A DNA stretch of 64,000 bases, from positions 21,979,134 to 22,043,133 of the forward strand of contig NC_077239.1 in NCBI RefSeq assembly GCF_947179165.1. The letters are read 5' to 3'. The notes under the pieces are model-generated. The model did not search any database and was not told where the DNA came from. It worked only from the letters and a program-made list of their open reading frames with translations. This DNA comes from Solanum dulcamara. Lineage: Eukaryota > Streptophyta > Magnoliopsida > Solanales > Solanaceae. Made by a program: the position numbers and the translations under genes. Below, in pieces: positions 21,357 through 32,004 of the stretch (its first letter is position 1; each line of letters opens with the position of its first letter).

Positions 21357-22128
21357 TAATTCCAACATGCTTAACATCAACAAAAAATATTAATACTCAA
21401 AGCCACAAGGTAGGGATGATCACATTAAAAACTACAACATGCTCACAATTACCGGTGCTACTCGAAAATAGCCTAAAACAGGATTTCTACCCTAATATCC
21501 ATGCTCAAGCACCTGAAAATACAAATTCTAGGTAATCTTCATCCTATCACATAAACAATGCTAAATCTAGGAAGAGGAAAGTTGTACCAGAGCTCTAAAA
21601 TTAATGTACCAGAGCTTTCTCTATCCAAATAGCCTGCGAATGCTGCCACGCTATCAAAATAGATTCACAACATCAATACGGTCGTTTAGACATTAAAATT
21701 ACTAGAAATGTAGAGGGGCCAATTTCAGAGTAAAAAATGAGCATGTGGGATCGACTCTGGAATTCCAAAATTGACTTCGTTAAAAGATCCAATTTACTGA
21801 ACTTGTGTTACAAAATGGAACACACTTTTGATCTCGGAATAACTCAAAATAAGACATGCAAGAATTTTCCAAATTTTGCAAAATAAAACAACAATGGAAA
21901 TAGGTTATAACTCATTTTTACCTCAATCTAAGGTTCCTCAAAACTTTCTTAAGTTTCCCTTATGTTCTCCTAGCAATTACCCAAAAATCAGGCTTTGAAT
22001 CACTAAAATTGGACCTCCACAACTCGAGATGTGAATGTTTGAAATGTGCAGAAAAGGCTGAAACGCGTTTGGTTTTTATTTAAAAGATCATGCCAAAATG
22101 ACCTTCGCAAACGCAACCACAATGGTGT

Positions 22129-22350
22129 TGACACCCAATTATGGCTCACCGTACTCAAAATTAACTACTTCAGTCTGTTGAATACAAGACTCAATTATTC
22201 AATCATATTCCTTATTTTTTTTCTTTGTGGGACCCCTCCCCTTCCCCATTTGAAACTCTCTCTCTCCTCTTTTATTTTTCCTAAAAAAGACACCCATCAA
22301 CACTCCAAAGAGGACAAAATCAACAATTATTGCTGGCAGCTACAGGCAGT
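22129..22350 (+). repeat. 5' LTR remnant of the Ogre/Tat-like element
   Basis: It matches 24494-24705 step by step, including gtctaatacaagactcaatt-like and ttattgctggcagctaca words. Similarity ends where the right copy continues with agcaacatgg. The rest of this LTR has been deleted together with most of the interior. Confidence 0.7.
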
Positions 22351-23744
22351 CCTTAGTATGTCCCCACTTTTGAGCCTTAAACATTTTCTTTGAACAACCA
22401 CACTTTTAGCCTATACTCTTTCTGAGTGCTTGTACACAATATTCCTTTGTTGGCCTGACCTTTTTGAGCGCACTGAAGATGTGTGAGTTACAAAAGAAGA
22501 TTCAAATTTCAAAGTTATCAAAGTCAAAAAATTGAAAAGTCCTTCCAAATTTAGGATGAAAGAACGACTTCAAAAGAAAAGCAAGTTAAAACTTTCCCAC
22601 AAGTTCAAGCAAGCAAAATCGCTCCAAAAGAAGAAGAACAGTCCAAACAGACAGGAGAAAACATCAAAATATGATGAAATAAAACTCTCAAACAAGCTAA
22701 ACAAGAAGTCAAAAAGTACAAAAGGAAGAGATGACAAAGAGGATCAAACACTAAAAGCGTAACAAACATTGAAAGCACAAATTCAGTGCAATGCTCAAGA
22801 AGGAGTTGTCACTTTTATCCCAAATGACTATCCTACCCTTCCCTAAGCCTACATTACAAGACAATAACAAGTCCTAAATGATTTTATTTCAAACATTCTC
22901 ACATTACTAGAGATTTACATAAAGGCCAATCCTATGGTATCACAATTGCATGCATTGAATATTCTTTGGAGTGTGAGTATACTTTACAAAATGTCCTCAA
23001 ATCAAAACATTGTAAATGTGTGCAAATTAATACTTTCCTTTTGGTGAGAGCACTTGAAGCATGATGTTGAGCCAAGTTCAAAGCCTTTGTTTGAAGAAGA
23101 TGAATAAATCTTGTCTTCACTTAAGTACATGTGAAGTGTCATTTGATGCCATAAGAATTACCTCGAAGTCAATCTTCTTTGAATGAGAAAGCATTGGTAA
23201 GAGATTTATATGCAATACTATTGTTGGTGATAACTATAGTTAAAATATGTTTCCTTTTTCAAAAAATAAAAATAGGTTGATACCCGCCTTTTAATACTTT
23301 TCAAAAGAATTTTCTTTGACCATTCACTATTAATATTCCATATTTTGGGTCGTCATACCCTTTAACATGATACCTTTTTAAAGTTGATATGTTATTCCAT
23401 ACTAAATGATGCTCTTTAAATGGGTTCATGCCATTCAAAATGATACTTTTCTTATTGGTTTGTCATGCCGTACAAATTGATACTTTTTTCAATTGGTTTA
23501 TCAAGCCGTTTAAAATGATAATTTTTGATTTGTTATTTCTTTTAAATTGACATTTTCTTCTTTTTTTTTTTGTAAAATTCAGGATGTTATTTTGTTCAAA
23601 GTAAGACATTGGATCATTACCTTATTCACTGTTCATATAAGGCCAAGTTTGCATAGTTTATTTTGTATTTATGCTGCCCTTGCTACTAACATTGTTATTG
23701 TAGATTTTGTGATACACCATTCACACCAAGTTCAAATTGATTCA
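22351..23744 (+). other. Interior of the Ogre/Tat-like element, no recognisable domain
   Basis: One frame at 22532-22762 encodes 76 residues that are about one third Lys (KKSKLKLSHKFKQAKSLQKK). It has no known domain and lies in an A-rich strand, so I do not call it a gene. It could be the worn basic tail of a gag or of the extra Ogre frame. From 23270 to 23560 the motif (g/t)tcat.cc.tttaaa.tgatacttt recurs roughly every 50-60 bases. I read this as an older, more diverged repeat array than the one that follows. Confidence 0.4.
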
Positions 23745-24292
23745 TCCGCCTTTCAAGGAACACATTGGGTTGTCACATCTCTTTAGGTGACATTTGCAGT
23801 TCAAATTGGGTCATCATGATTTCAAGAGACGTATTGGCTTTTCACATCCCTGCAAGTGACATTTCAAGTTTAAATTGGGCCGTCCTCCTTTCAAGGGACA
23901 CGTTGGGTTGTCACATCCCTTTAAGTGATATTTAAAATTTAAATTTGATCGTCCGCCTTTCAAGGGAAACGCTGGGTTGTCATATCCATTCAAGTGATAT
24001 TTCAAGTTCAAATTGGGTCATTCGCCTTTCAAGGAATACGTTGGGTTATCACATCCCCTCAAGTGAAATTTCAAATTTAAATTGGGTCGCCCACCTTTCA
24101 AGGGACATGTTGGGTGTCACATCCCTTCAAGTGACATTTCAAATTTAAATTTTGTCATCCGCCTTTCAAGGAACATGTTGAGTTGTCACATCCCTTCAAT
24201 TGAAATTTTAAGTTTAAATTGGGTCGTCCACCTTTCAAAGACACGTTGGGTTGGCCCATCCCTGCAAGTGACATTTCAAGTTCAAATTGGGT
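23745..24292 (+). repeat. 69-bp tandem repeat array (8 units)
   Basis: Units start near 23745, 23814, 23880, 23949, 24018, 24087, 24155 and 24224, a spacing of 66-69 bases. Each has cctttcaagggacacgttgg, then gttgtcacatcccttcaag, then tgacatttcaagttcaaatt. Units differ from each other at perhaps 10-20 percent of positions. The array ends about 200 bases before the 3' LTR. The open frames that cross it (23945-24148, 24082-24336) are repeat translations, not genes. Confidence 0.9.
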
Positions 24293-24474
24293 ATGTGAAT
24301 GTTTTTGGTCTTCAATCAGTCCTTGCCTTTTGTTGATTATTTTCTGTCGTTGAAGGACATAGAGTATTGTTCCAAAGCTGTACTAACGTCTCATATAGTT
24401 TTTTTCAAAGTTTATCAAACAAAAATTGGATTCGTCAACTTTGTTTGTCCACAATTTCTTTCATCAATCCTAGA

Positions 24475-24489
24475 CAAAAAAGAGGCAAG
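24475..24489 (+). other. Polypurine tract of the Ogre/Tat-like element
   Basis: caaaaaagaggcaag stands four bases upstream of the LTR start tgacaccc at 24494. It has the right composition and position for plus-strand priming. Confidence 0.65.
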
Positions 24490-25345
24490 TTATTGACACC
24501 CAATTTTGGCTCGCTGTGTTCAAAATTAACTACTTTGGTCTGTCTAATACAAGACTCAATTATTCAATTATATTCCTTATATTTTTTCTTTCCCTTTTCC
24601 CATTTTCAAATTCTCTCTCCCTCCTCTCTTATTCTTCCGAAAAAGACCCCATCAGCTCTCCAAAGAGGAAAAAATCAACAATTATTGCTGGCAGCTACAA
24701 GCAACATGGAAAGTCATATCTTGGTGTTATAAATCAAGCTAAGAAATCTTTTCATTTATAGGATATTCCATTCATTTACATTGAGGGTGCATCTTCTGTT
24801 CTACCTCCTTCTTTACCAAAGCCACCAACAGTAGCAACCAACCACTCTTTATTTCGGTAATGCAGATCTTCCGTAATTTTTTTTCACCTTCTTTCTGTTT
24901 TATCATTGTTTTCTTTGTTTATTTTGTTTTATTCATCTCCGGTCAGTCAGATTTCGTTAGATTTTATCCGTTACTCATTCAAATCTGGATGAAGGAGTTC
25001 AAACTCCAGCCATCGTTAGTTTAGTTTGTATGTTGTTAGTCATCATTTATATTTTTTAGCGGAATTTTTGTCTTCTCTGATAAACACCACTACTTTGGCC
25101 TAGTTTTGGGATGTATTTTGTTGAGTTCTGATGATTGTTGCTTCTGTTTACTTCTCTTGCAAGTAGTTATTATTCATTTATTATGAATTTGTGACAGATC
25201 TGATTCATTTGAGCATTTTTCAGTAATTTGAACTTGTCCCTACAGCTTGTTATAAAGTTCTTATTTTATATGTACTGCTCTTTCTTCTTTTCATTTTTAG
25301 TTACTTTTACTTTTTCTTTTGGTTTCAATTGTTGCAGTAGATTAT

Positions 25346-25369
25346 TATATATATATATATATATATATT
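25346..25369. repeat. (TA)n microsatellite
   Basis: About 24 bases of alternating a and t inside the Ogre/Tat-like LTR. Confidence 0.85.
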
Positions 25370-25729
25370 AGTAGATATATAAATGTTTATATATAATAGT
25401 TGGCTGAAATGGTATTTTTAATGATGTGATCATAAGTTCTAACAACTCTTTGAATCATATATGTTTACTTTGATACTTATTAGGACTTTGTTTTATTTTT
25501 GGTTGATTGATTTATTATTTTATGTATGGTTTTAAATATCTTTTTCGTTCATTTCTTATTTAAAAAATCTTATATAAAGGTGGCCAATGAAAAAATCTCT
25601 CCACCGGTTTTTGAGGCCTTCATTTTAACAGATGAAAATTTTAGTTTAAGTTAACATATTTTACAAGTTAAAATTGGCCGATGAAGAAATTACTGTCGAT
25701 TTGTAAGGTCTTCCATGTTCATAAGATGA

Positions 25730-25730
25730 T

Positions 25731-25816
<86 letters not shown>

Positions 25817-25829
25817 TATTGTTATTATT
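25730..25829. repeat. T run and (ATT)n microsatellite
   Basis: About 13 t, then some 29 ATT triplets with three or four single-base interruptions (ttg, act). It lies inside the Ogre/Tat-like LTR and is the longest simple repeat in the window. Confidence 0.95.
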
Positions 25830-27578
25830 TATCCATTACTAACATTTTCACTAAGTTTTTTTACAGGTACCTAGAGTTTCCTCCCAAAGAAGCTATTCGA
25901 ATAACATTTTTAATTTGTTATTGTGTATATTATTTGCTTTAGACAAATATTAGACTTTTTTTAATATTATTATTTTATTTTATTCTTTATGTATATTTTA
26001 TGTTTATACTTGTGCATCATTTTTATCTCCTCCCCAATTTAAAATATGATTTCAGTTGGGACCACAATTGTAGATTCTGAAGGATGCTAATACATTCCCT
26101 TCTGAATCACTTGCACCCTTACCTAGAATCTATTGGTTTCATAGACATTTTTGTAAATAATTAATTGGTTTCCTAATTATCCTAAAATTAGGTGGCGACT
26201 CCTTAAAATTAAATTTTTCTTTAAATTTCTTTGTAAACTATTAAATTAATGATTTTTTATGAGTCCCACGATGTTAGGCCTTATTTGAAAAATAGGGATG
26301 TAACAAGTAGCCTGCAAATGCAGAAGTCTCAAGAATTGACCTTCGCAAACGCGACAAGAAGCCCGTGAACACAAAGGCTAGAGAGACAGTGCTCTACGAA
26401 CATGGACCTTAGCCCGTGAATGTGGATAAGAGGATTCTAGACCTCGGTCGGTGAACGCAAACCTTGGCTTCGCGAACGCAAAGTCCAAAAGTTGCCTACA
26501 CCAAAAATTTCTGCAACTTTATTTTTGGTAGTATTTAACTCTCCTTCGTATTGCTCAAGATTCGTTTAAAAATCTATACATGCAAATGGGATATGCCATC
26601 CCACCAAAATTGATATTTCAGACTCAACGACGCTATCAATATTTCCATATGAGGACATTTTGATTTTAAAAATTGGGTCCCACATCTAAATACCATTTTT
26701 AGTCAAATTCCACAACAGGCCTCAGGATTAGACCGAAAGCCTTAAGAAGTACATGAAAGGTTATTCTGACCAAGCTCGACATTCCAAATCTAAACACACT
26801 GAGGGAATTTGCATCTAAGTGTGTTTCACAAGAATGATGACCAAAGTCAAACTTAAGCGAAATTTAAAAGGCTAAAGCGCCTAATGGTGCAAACTCACAT
26901 CAAAAGCCTTGGGACTCATGCCGATTATGCTACTAGCCTAAAATGACAATTTTGAAGCAAATGGAATCGTCAAAATTCTATTTTGATGTCATTTATGTGA
27001 AATTTTGATAGAAATCAACTTATCAAGTTCTAAAAGCTCTAAAATTGGGAAACGAGCATAAGAGCACGTTTGAATTAGCTTATAAGTTGTTTTTAGATTT
27101 TTTGAGTGTTTGGCTGGCCAACTTAAAGTCATCTTGTGTTACACCCTGTACTTTTGTACTTTGGAATGCGTTCTTAAGTTTCTTGAAAGGCTCTTAAGTT
27201 CTTGGAAAGATCGTAAGCCTCCTAAGTTTCTTAAGGTTTCCTAAAGTTTCTTAAAGCTTCTTAAGCCTTCTTAAGAACTCTTAAGCTTATTAATATTTAC
27301 CATGTGAGCCGGATAATCTATAATGCTACCAAACATCTCTTAGGAAAAGAGAATGTTATACCCCATAGTAGAGAAGATTGGAAGTAGAGTTATAAGAATT
27401 CGGAAGAAGTTGGAGATCGAATAATGAGTCATAGGACTCAACTTATTTACGTAAGATACCAACTTGGAAATCTTACATACTTATGCTACTTGAGTACATA
27501 CCAAGCTTACTAAGCAAGGATTACATAGGTTCGTAAAGTAATACGAGATTATGAACCCACGAGGGATAAAAGAAGGTG

Positions 27579-27758
27579 CCATGTGGCAGCATGAGGGAGT
27601 GCCACATGGCAGAATATGGAGTAAGGGGGTGGGCCCCCATATGCCATGTGGCAGCCCATGGTTGGAGGTGCGGTGCATTGGCCCTATAAGGGCTTGACAC
27701 GTCTCACCACTTAGGGGTTGACATGTGTCACCCCCTAAAAGTGGCCTATATATATATG
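27579..27758 (+). promoter_or_regulatory. LTR promoter block of A4, G-boxes altered
   Basis: Where A1 and A2 have cacgtggc, A4 has ccatgtgg (27579-27586) and gccacatggc (27601-27610), so the CACGTG cores have become CATGTG and CACATG. The TATA box ctatatatatatg at 27746-27758 is kept. Loss of the CG core is what deamination of methylated CpG would give. Confidence 0.45.
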
Positions 27759-29429
27759 TTTTATGACTTTAGTTCATATTTATCCTCTAGTCATTCTTAT
27801 CAAGAGACTTCTGGATACAAAAAGAAGAGAAGAGAAATCTAGAACAAGAGAGAGGAGAAACCTTAAACTTGAGAAAGAGAGCCACAGATTTGGAGCCAAA
27901 AAAGGGTAAGTTCTTCGATTTTGTTTTTTGATTTAATTATCTAGGGTATAACACGATGTTATGAAGGTGTTAGTAATAAAAATTTATGATTTGGATCAGC
28001 CCAAAACGTTATCAAATAGCCACAAAGTTCTAGCCACGCTAGGAGAGCTTCGAGGCACGTTTTGGCGAGTTTCGGATAAGGTAAGATTTTCCCTTTCAAA
28101 TTGGATTTTATGATGTTATTATGTGGTATATTATATATCTTAAACAAGGTTGGAAGTGGAAAAATTGCATAAAGATGGCTGACTGTAGGAACAAACTAAA
28201 TTGAAGTCATCGTAGTTAAATCGAAGTCAAGTAGTGTGTTGCGATTATGGTGCTGCAGCTGCAGCTGCTTGGATGGAGTGTTTCATGGCTGGAAAGTTTT
28301 TGAAAAGGGGTGTGGGTACTTCTGGTTCATCTACACGACCCTCCATTTCGTATTGTTAAAGGTTTTGCAAAATAAAGATTAAAAACTCTATTTTGATATA
28401 GTAGCTTCGGGCGAGTTGTTTGGAGTTTGTATTGTGTAATGTTGAAGTAATTTACTTATGTATATACTGGTGGTTTTTTTTGTTATAGTTTTTGACATGG
28501 TGACCGATTTGAAATCTCGGGGATGTTAAAGTTATAGGGGAAATGCTGCCTGAATTTTGATAACTTCGGAACTAGTAACGAACTAGTCGAGGGTATTGAA
28601 TAAGGAAATGATTCCTATGGGTACTTGGTTGTAGAGTTGGAAATTGGAAAGTGAAAGGTTATTAAACTTAGTATTACTCTCATGTTAAGAGGTCAAGGAT
28701 ATAACGAGGCGAGCTGGGTTACAGTTAATTCACAAAAGGTATGTGAAGCTTACCCTTTCTCTTCTTTTGGCATGTCTTAGCCTTAAGTTATATATATATA
28801 TATGAAACTTTTGAGTCATTCCATTCATAAAGCTCTGAGTATGAGTCAAGACCCTTGTTGACTTATGGATGTTAGAACTCCTTCACTAAGTGGACTCTTC
28901 GCCTTTCAAGTCTTCTGTAGGATGAAAAGTAGTACATATAAGGCCTATCTCCTTCTTTCATTGAAATCGCTTAAGGTAAGTGAAATGATGTCTGATATGA
29001 GTTTAGAGGTAATTCCATTTATAGTTTCCTAATATAATTCGTGATTCGTAGTCACTTCTAAATAATAAGGGTCCTAAAGTAGTTAAATTACTACTCTCGA
29101 GCCATCTATATGTGGAATAGTAAGTGGAGATATAAGCTCCTATTTTGGAGGCTCTAAGAGGATAAATATCTCTGATTGCATGAGTTGTATCTCTCATTAC
29201 TTAAGTTATGTGTCTGATTGCATAAACTGTGTGGCATTATCTTGGTACACGCCTATGGTTCCTGAGGCTCTAATTGATGTAATCCCTAATAACATCGAAA
29301 GGGTACCTTGGAGAATTACTTTCCTGGTCTTCAAGTGACGGTTCACTTGACTGTTTCATTGAGTCTCAGGGGATGATTTAGTTGCATATGGTTTCTCATT
29401 ACTCTACTCGTGCATACGGTAACCCTTTT

Positions 29430-29900
29430 TTCATTAAGTCCTACGTGAGGCCGGGCCTAATATCATGCACAGCTTTACTACTTTTTTTATCGAGTCCCAA
29501 GCTGGACAAAATATGATACCGTGACGTTATAGGTGATGCCACATACGAGGAAGGGATTCTATATATGATGATATGATGGTGTGACAATATAATGATGCGA
29601 CAACGATATGAGTATTCATCGCATCTTGGGCTGAATAAAATATGATGATTATGACACTGAGTCCCATAATAGGCTGGGTACGGTACATGGTGATATAAGG
29701 AAGGTACACCGAGTCCCTCACTAGAGGGCTGAGTATGGTATGTATATATATGATGTGGGTATGCTATAGATATACCCTACTCTCTTCACCGAGTCCCTCA
29801 CTAAAGGGTCGGATACTGTAGGTAGGCATGCATGTACAAATATAGTGATTCATTTGTGACACCGAACCCCATAATGGGCTGGATATGTTATGATATATAT
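29430..29900 (+). repeat. Diverged gagtccc-type units in LTR A4
   Basis: The words gagtcccaagctgg, gagtcccataataggctgg, gagtccctcactagagg and gagtccctcactaaagg recur at irregular spacing, separated by tatgatg-rich DNA. They are related to the terminal unit of the A1/A2 arrays but not amplified as 35-base copies. Confidence 0.6.
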
Positions 29901-30873
29901 ATATACGATAAGGTTATGCCGTGTGTGATGGTATGATGCCGTATACGATGACGTGATAAAGTGATATATATGATGAAAAGAGATGATGATATGATATTAT
30001 GATTAAAATGATTTTACTGCATAAGATGCAGGCACGATAATGGGTTAATTGTTATACCTGTTTCCTACATCCCTGTTCGAACTATAATCTTGTTATGGTG
30101 TTTTATGCTTGCATACTTAGTACATATTTTTATTGACCCCTCTCTCTTCGGGGGGCTGTATTTCATGCCCACAGGTACAGACACACGACTTGAGGATCCA
30201 CCACTTAGGATTCCACCCAGCGGGTTTAATAAGAGCTCCATCGTGTCGGAGCCAAGCTTTTCGTACTGACCATTGATGTATATATTTGTGTGTTCAAGGG
30301 TACGGCGGGGGTCCTGTCCCACCTTATGTTTCTGTTTCTTTTACTCTTAGAGGTCTGTAGACATGTATGGGGTTGTATATGTATGTGTGAACAGTTGTTC
30401 CTATATGTTACGATAGCATCATCGGCTTATATATATTGTCTTGCCTGTTGGCACGCTATGAATCAAATAGGAGACAGGTTTCCCTATAGTTATCAAGGGT
30501 ACACGCGAGTGTCCAATTCGAACACCTATCACGGCCTACGGAGTTGGGTCGTGACATCTTGTGCTTAAAATAAGTCCAAAAAAATAATTAGGTTTATTTT
30601 ACTTAGCTTATGTAAAATAGCTTATAAGCTGAAAACAAATTATAAGGAAAAAAAATAAGTTAGGTTACCTTAGTTTTGTTAGCTTATAATAAACAGTTTT
30701 CAGCTTATAAGCAGCTTAAATAGACTTATCCAATTAGGCTCTAAAACCCAACCAAACGACCCGACAATCAAACAGTCAGTGCCAAGAGTCATAAATGACT
30801 TGGAGATGCTATATGAATTCTCTAAATGATGAAATAAATACTTTATCATAAAAATATCCTAGAAGATATTACA

Positions 30874-31134
30874 ACAATCAAGTTCGGGATTAAATAAATA
30901 AACTAATCAATACAATATAATAAAGGGAAGCCTGATGCACTAAAACTCTAAGTAACAATGTTCATGAAATAACGACCATCCTTGAATAAGAAGTTTAACT
31001 CAATATGCATAGGAAAATACAACAAATCATCTAATGAAAAACATAATAATGAGTAGTATGAAGAATAAAAGGTAAAATCCAATCATCTCCGACCTCCACA
31101 ACGTGTCCTAGCTCCCTCTCTCCATCAAAATTTG
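30874..31134. other. Anonymous sequence between B2 and the Copia remnant
   Basis: About 260 AT-rich bases. I see no open frame with known content, no RNA gene and no repeat shared with the rest of the window. Confidence 0.4.
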
Positions 31135-31149
31135 TGTTGGAATTGTGTT

Positions 31150-31500
31150 TAAAAAATATCTTATTGAAATATTGTGGGTTAGGTAACAAACAATCACAAA
31201 TAAATAAAATAAAGAAGAAAAATAACACAAGAATTCAATGAGGTTCTGCTAGGCCTAATCCTCCAAGCAAAAGAAAAGAATTTTTTTCACTATGAAAGAA
31301 AAAATAAGTGTACAACGCTTTTGAATTCCCAACTATATTTCCCATATATAGATCCCAAGTGGTCCCAAACTTATAAGGAAATGGTTATCCCAATCTTAGA
31401 AGCCCAAATCTATTAGGATAAAGGTCTATTAAAACAATAGGGATTATGAGTTTCCTAAAATATACAAGAAGTATTTAAGACATAATTAACAAATCATCCC
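31150..31500 (-). repeat. Copia LTR-like copy (3' side)
   Basis: It matches 32500-32840 at about 75-80 percent by eye. It lies downstream of the RNase H stop at 31570 on the minus strand, as a 3' LTR should. It contains tatatatagatcccaagtgg on the plus strand, possibly the reverse of a TATA region. Confidence 0.6.
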
Positions 31501-31569
31501 CTTGACTTGAATTCCCTTCATCAATAGGAATAATGCCTCTCTAGCTTTCTATCAATACTCAAAAAGGGC

Positions 31570-31975
31570 TTACTGAGTACCACACACACCAATCAAGTCT
31601 AGACAGTGCCTAAACCTATTGATCAGGACTGCCTTGATCATAATATATGTTGGATTATCATGTGTAGAAACTTTTTTCACATTAACAACCCCTTTAGATA
31701 CAATATCTCTGATAAAATGATGTATGACTTCCATATGTTTTGTCCACTCATGAAACATCTAATTCTTACTGATATGACTAACACTCTAAGTCACAACACA
31801 ATAAAGTTTTTTGTTGAACTAGTCCAAAAGCACTTACCAAGTCTTGTAGCCATATAGCCTCTTTTATTGCTTCCATAATTGCCATATACTCAGCCTCTGT
31901 AATGAACAAAGTAGTACTAGATTGCAACGTTGCCTTCCAACTGATAAGACTACTAGAAAGATTAAACACTTAACT
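31570..31975 (-). pseudogene. Copia RNase H remnant (minus strand)
   Basis: Frame 31969-31778 gives LISWKATLQSSTTLFITEAE followed by YMAIMEAIKEAIWLQDL. This is the typical Copia RNase H block (SWKS.LQ...ALSTTEAEYMA...A..EA.WL), in which the TEAE Glu is catalytic. After a frame change, 31758-31570 gives TKHMEVIHHFIRDIVSKG, KKVSTHDNPTYIMIK and INRFRHCLDLIGVC. That is the conserved C-terminal block (TKHIDVRYHFIRE...ST.DNPADMLTK). Two changes stand out: VIHHF for RYHF, and YIMIK for ADMLTK. At least one frameshift lies at about 31770. It would have degraded RNA in the RNA-DNA hybrid. Confidence 0.85.
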
Positions 31976-32004
31976 TGCCAGGGATATTCTTCTATCCATA
32001 CTCC

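Larger units (their letters stand above)
22129..26305 (+). mobile_element. Ogre/Tat-like Ty3/Gypsy deletion derivative
   Basis: Two copies of a sequence starting tgacacccaatt (22129 and 24494) lie in the same orientation. The first is only about 220 bases long before similarity stops (about 22350). The second continues to 26305. Between them are 2.1 kb with no recognisable gag or pol but with a 69-bp tandem array (23745-24292) and a purine-rich tract right before the second LTR. Tandem repeats between pol and the 3' LTR are a known trait of the Ogre/Tat lineage, as is the ggtggcgactcc word near the LTR end (26192-26203). Candidate target 5-mers (22124-22128 and 26306-26310) do not match, so the borders are approximate. 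Confidence 0.65.
24494..26305 (+). repeat. 3' LTR of the Ogre/Tat-like element, 1.8 kb
   Basis: It starts TGACACCC and ends GGGATGTAACA. It is T-rich and contains a (TA)n run at about 25346-25369 and a long (ATT)n microsatellite at 25730-25829. The block ggtggcgactcc (26192-26203) lies near its end. I see no strong TATA box distinct from the general AT background. Confidence 0.65.
27137..30556 (+). repeat. Solo LTR of family A (copy A4), 3420 bp, perfect target duplication
   Basis: It begins TGTTACACCC and ends GGGTCGTGACA, flanked by tcttg on both sides (27132-27136 and 30557-30561). There is no primer site after it and no purine tract before it, so it is a solo LTR left by recombination between the two LTRs of an inserted element. 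It aligns with A1/A2 over promoter block, body and tail (cacggcctacggagttggg at the end). In place of the tight 35-bp array it has looser caccgagtcccycactaragg units at 29430-29900. Confidence 0.95.
27062..30741. mobile_element. PIF/Harbinger-like MITE (net 255 bp) split by solo LTR A4
   Basis: The left end gagcacgtttgaattag and the reverse complement of the right end, gagcctaattggataag, form imperfect terminal inverted repeats. Both arms then continue into ttataag/agctta-rich sequence. A taa direct repeat flanks the ends (27059-27061 and 30742-30744). B3 gives an uninserted reference: around 42790 it reads gggttctatgcag, while B2 with the MITE removed reads gggtttatgctcg on the minus strand. 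Three-base TAA/TTA duplication is the known signature of PIF/Harbinger. Solo LTR A4 with one 5-bp duplication accounts for 27137-30561, leaving 75 plus 180 bases. There is no transposase. Confidence 0.75.
13654..30873 (-). repeat. Family B LTR (copy B2), minus strand, split by three nested insertions
   Basis: The ends are TGTAATATC (minus strand, at 30873) and AATTGTGACCA (minus strand, at 13654), both with TG/CA borders. The LTR survives in four pieces: 13654-15004, 21357-22128, 26306-27061 and 30742-30873. Together they make about 3.0 kb, close to B3 (3283 bp). The pieces align to B3 in order: the piece at 30742-30873 matches 42657-42785 (shared word ccaagtcatttatga), and the piece at 26306-27061 matches about 42785 onward (shared gtcccaaggctttt-like word). 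The insertions are an Athila-like element (15005-21356), an Ogre/Tat-like element (22129-26305) and a MITE carrying a solo LTR (27062-30741). Confidence 0.7.

Noticed and set aside
14999..21361. Target duplication for the Athila-like element
   Set aside because: taagg and taatt match at only three of five positions, so I do not claim it.
23945..24336. Repetitive frames over the 69-bp array, possible repeat protein
   Set aside because: 69 is a multiple of three, so any open frame continues through the units. Single-base indels between units break it. No start context or domain.
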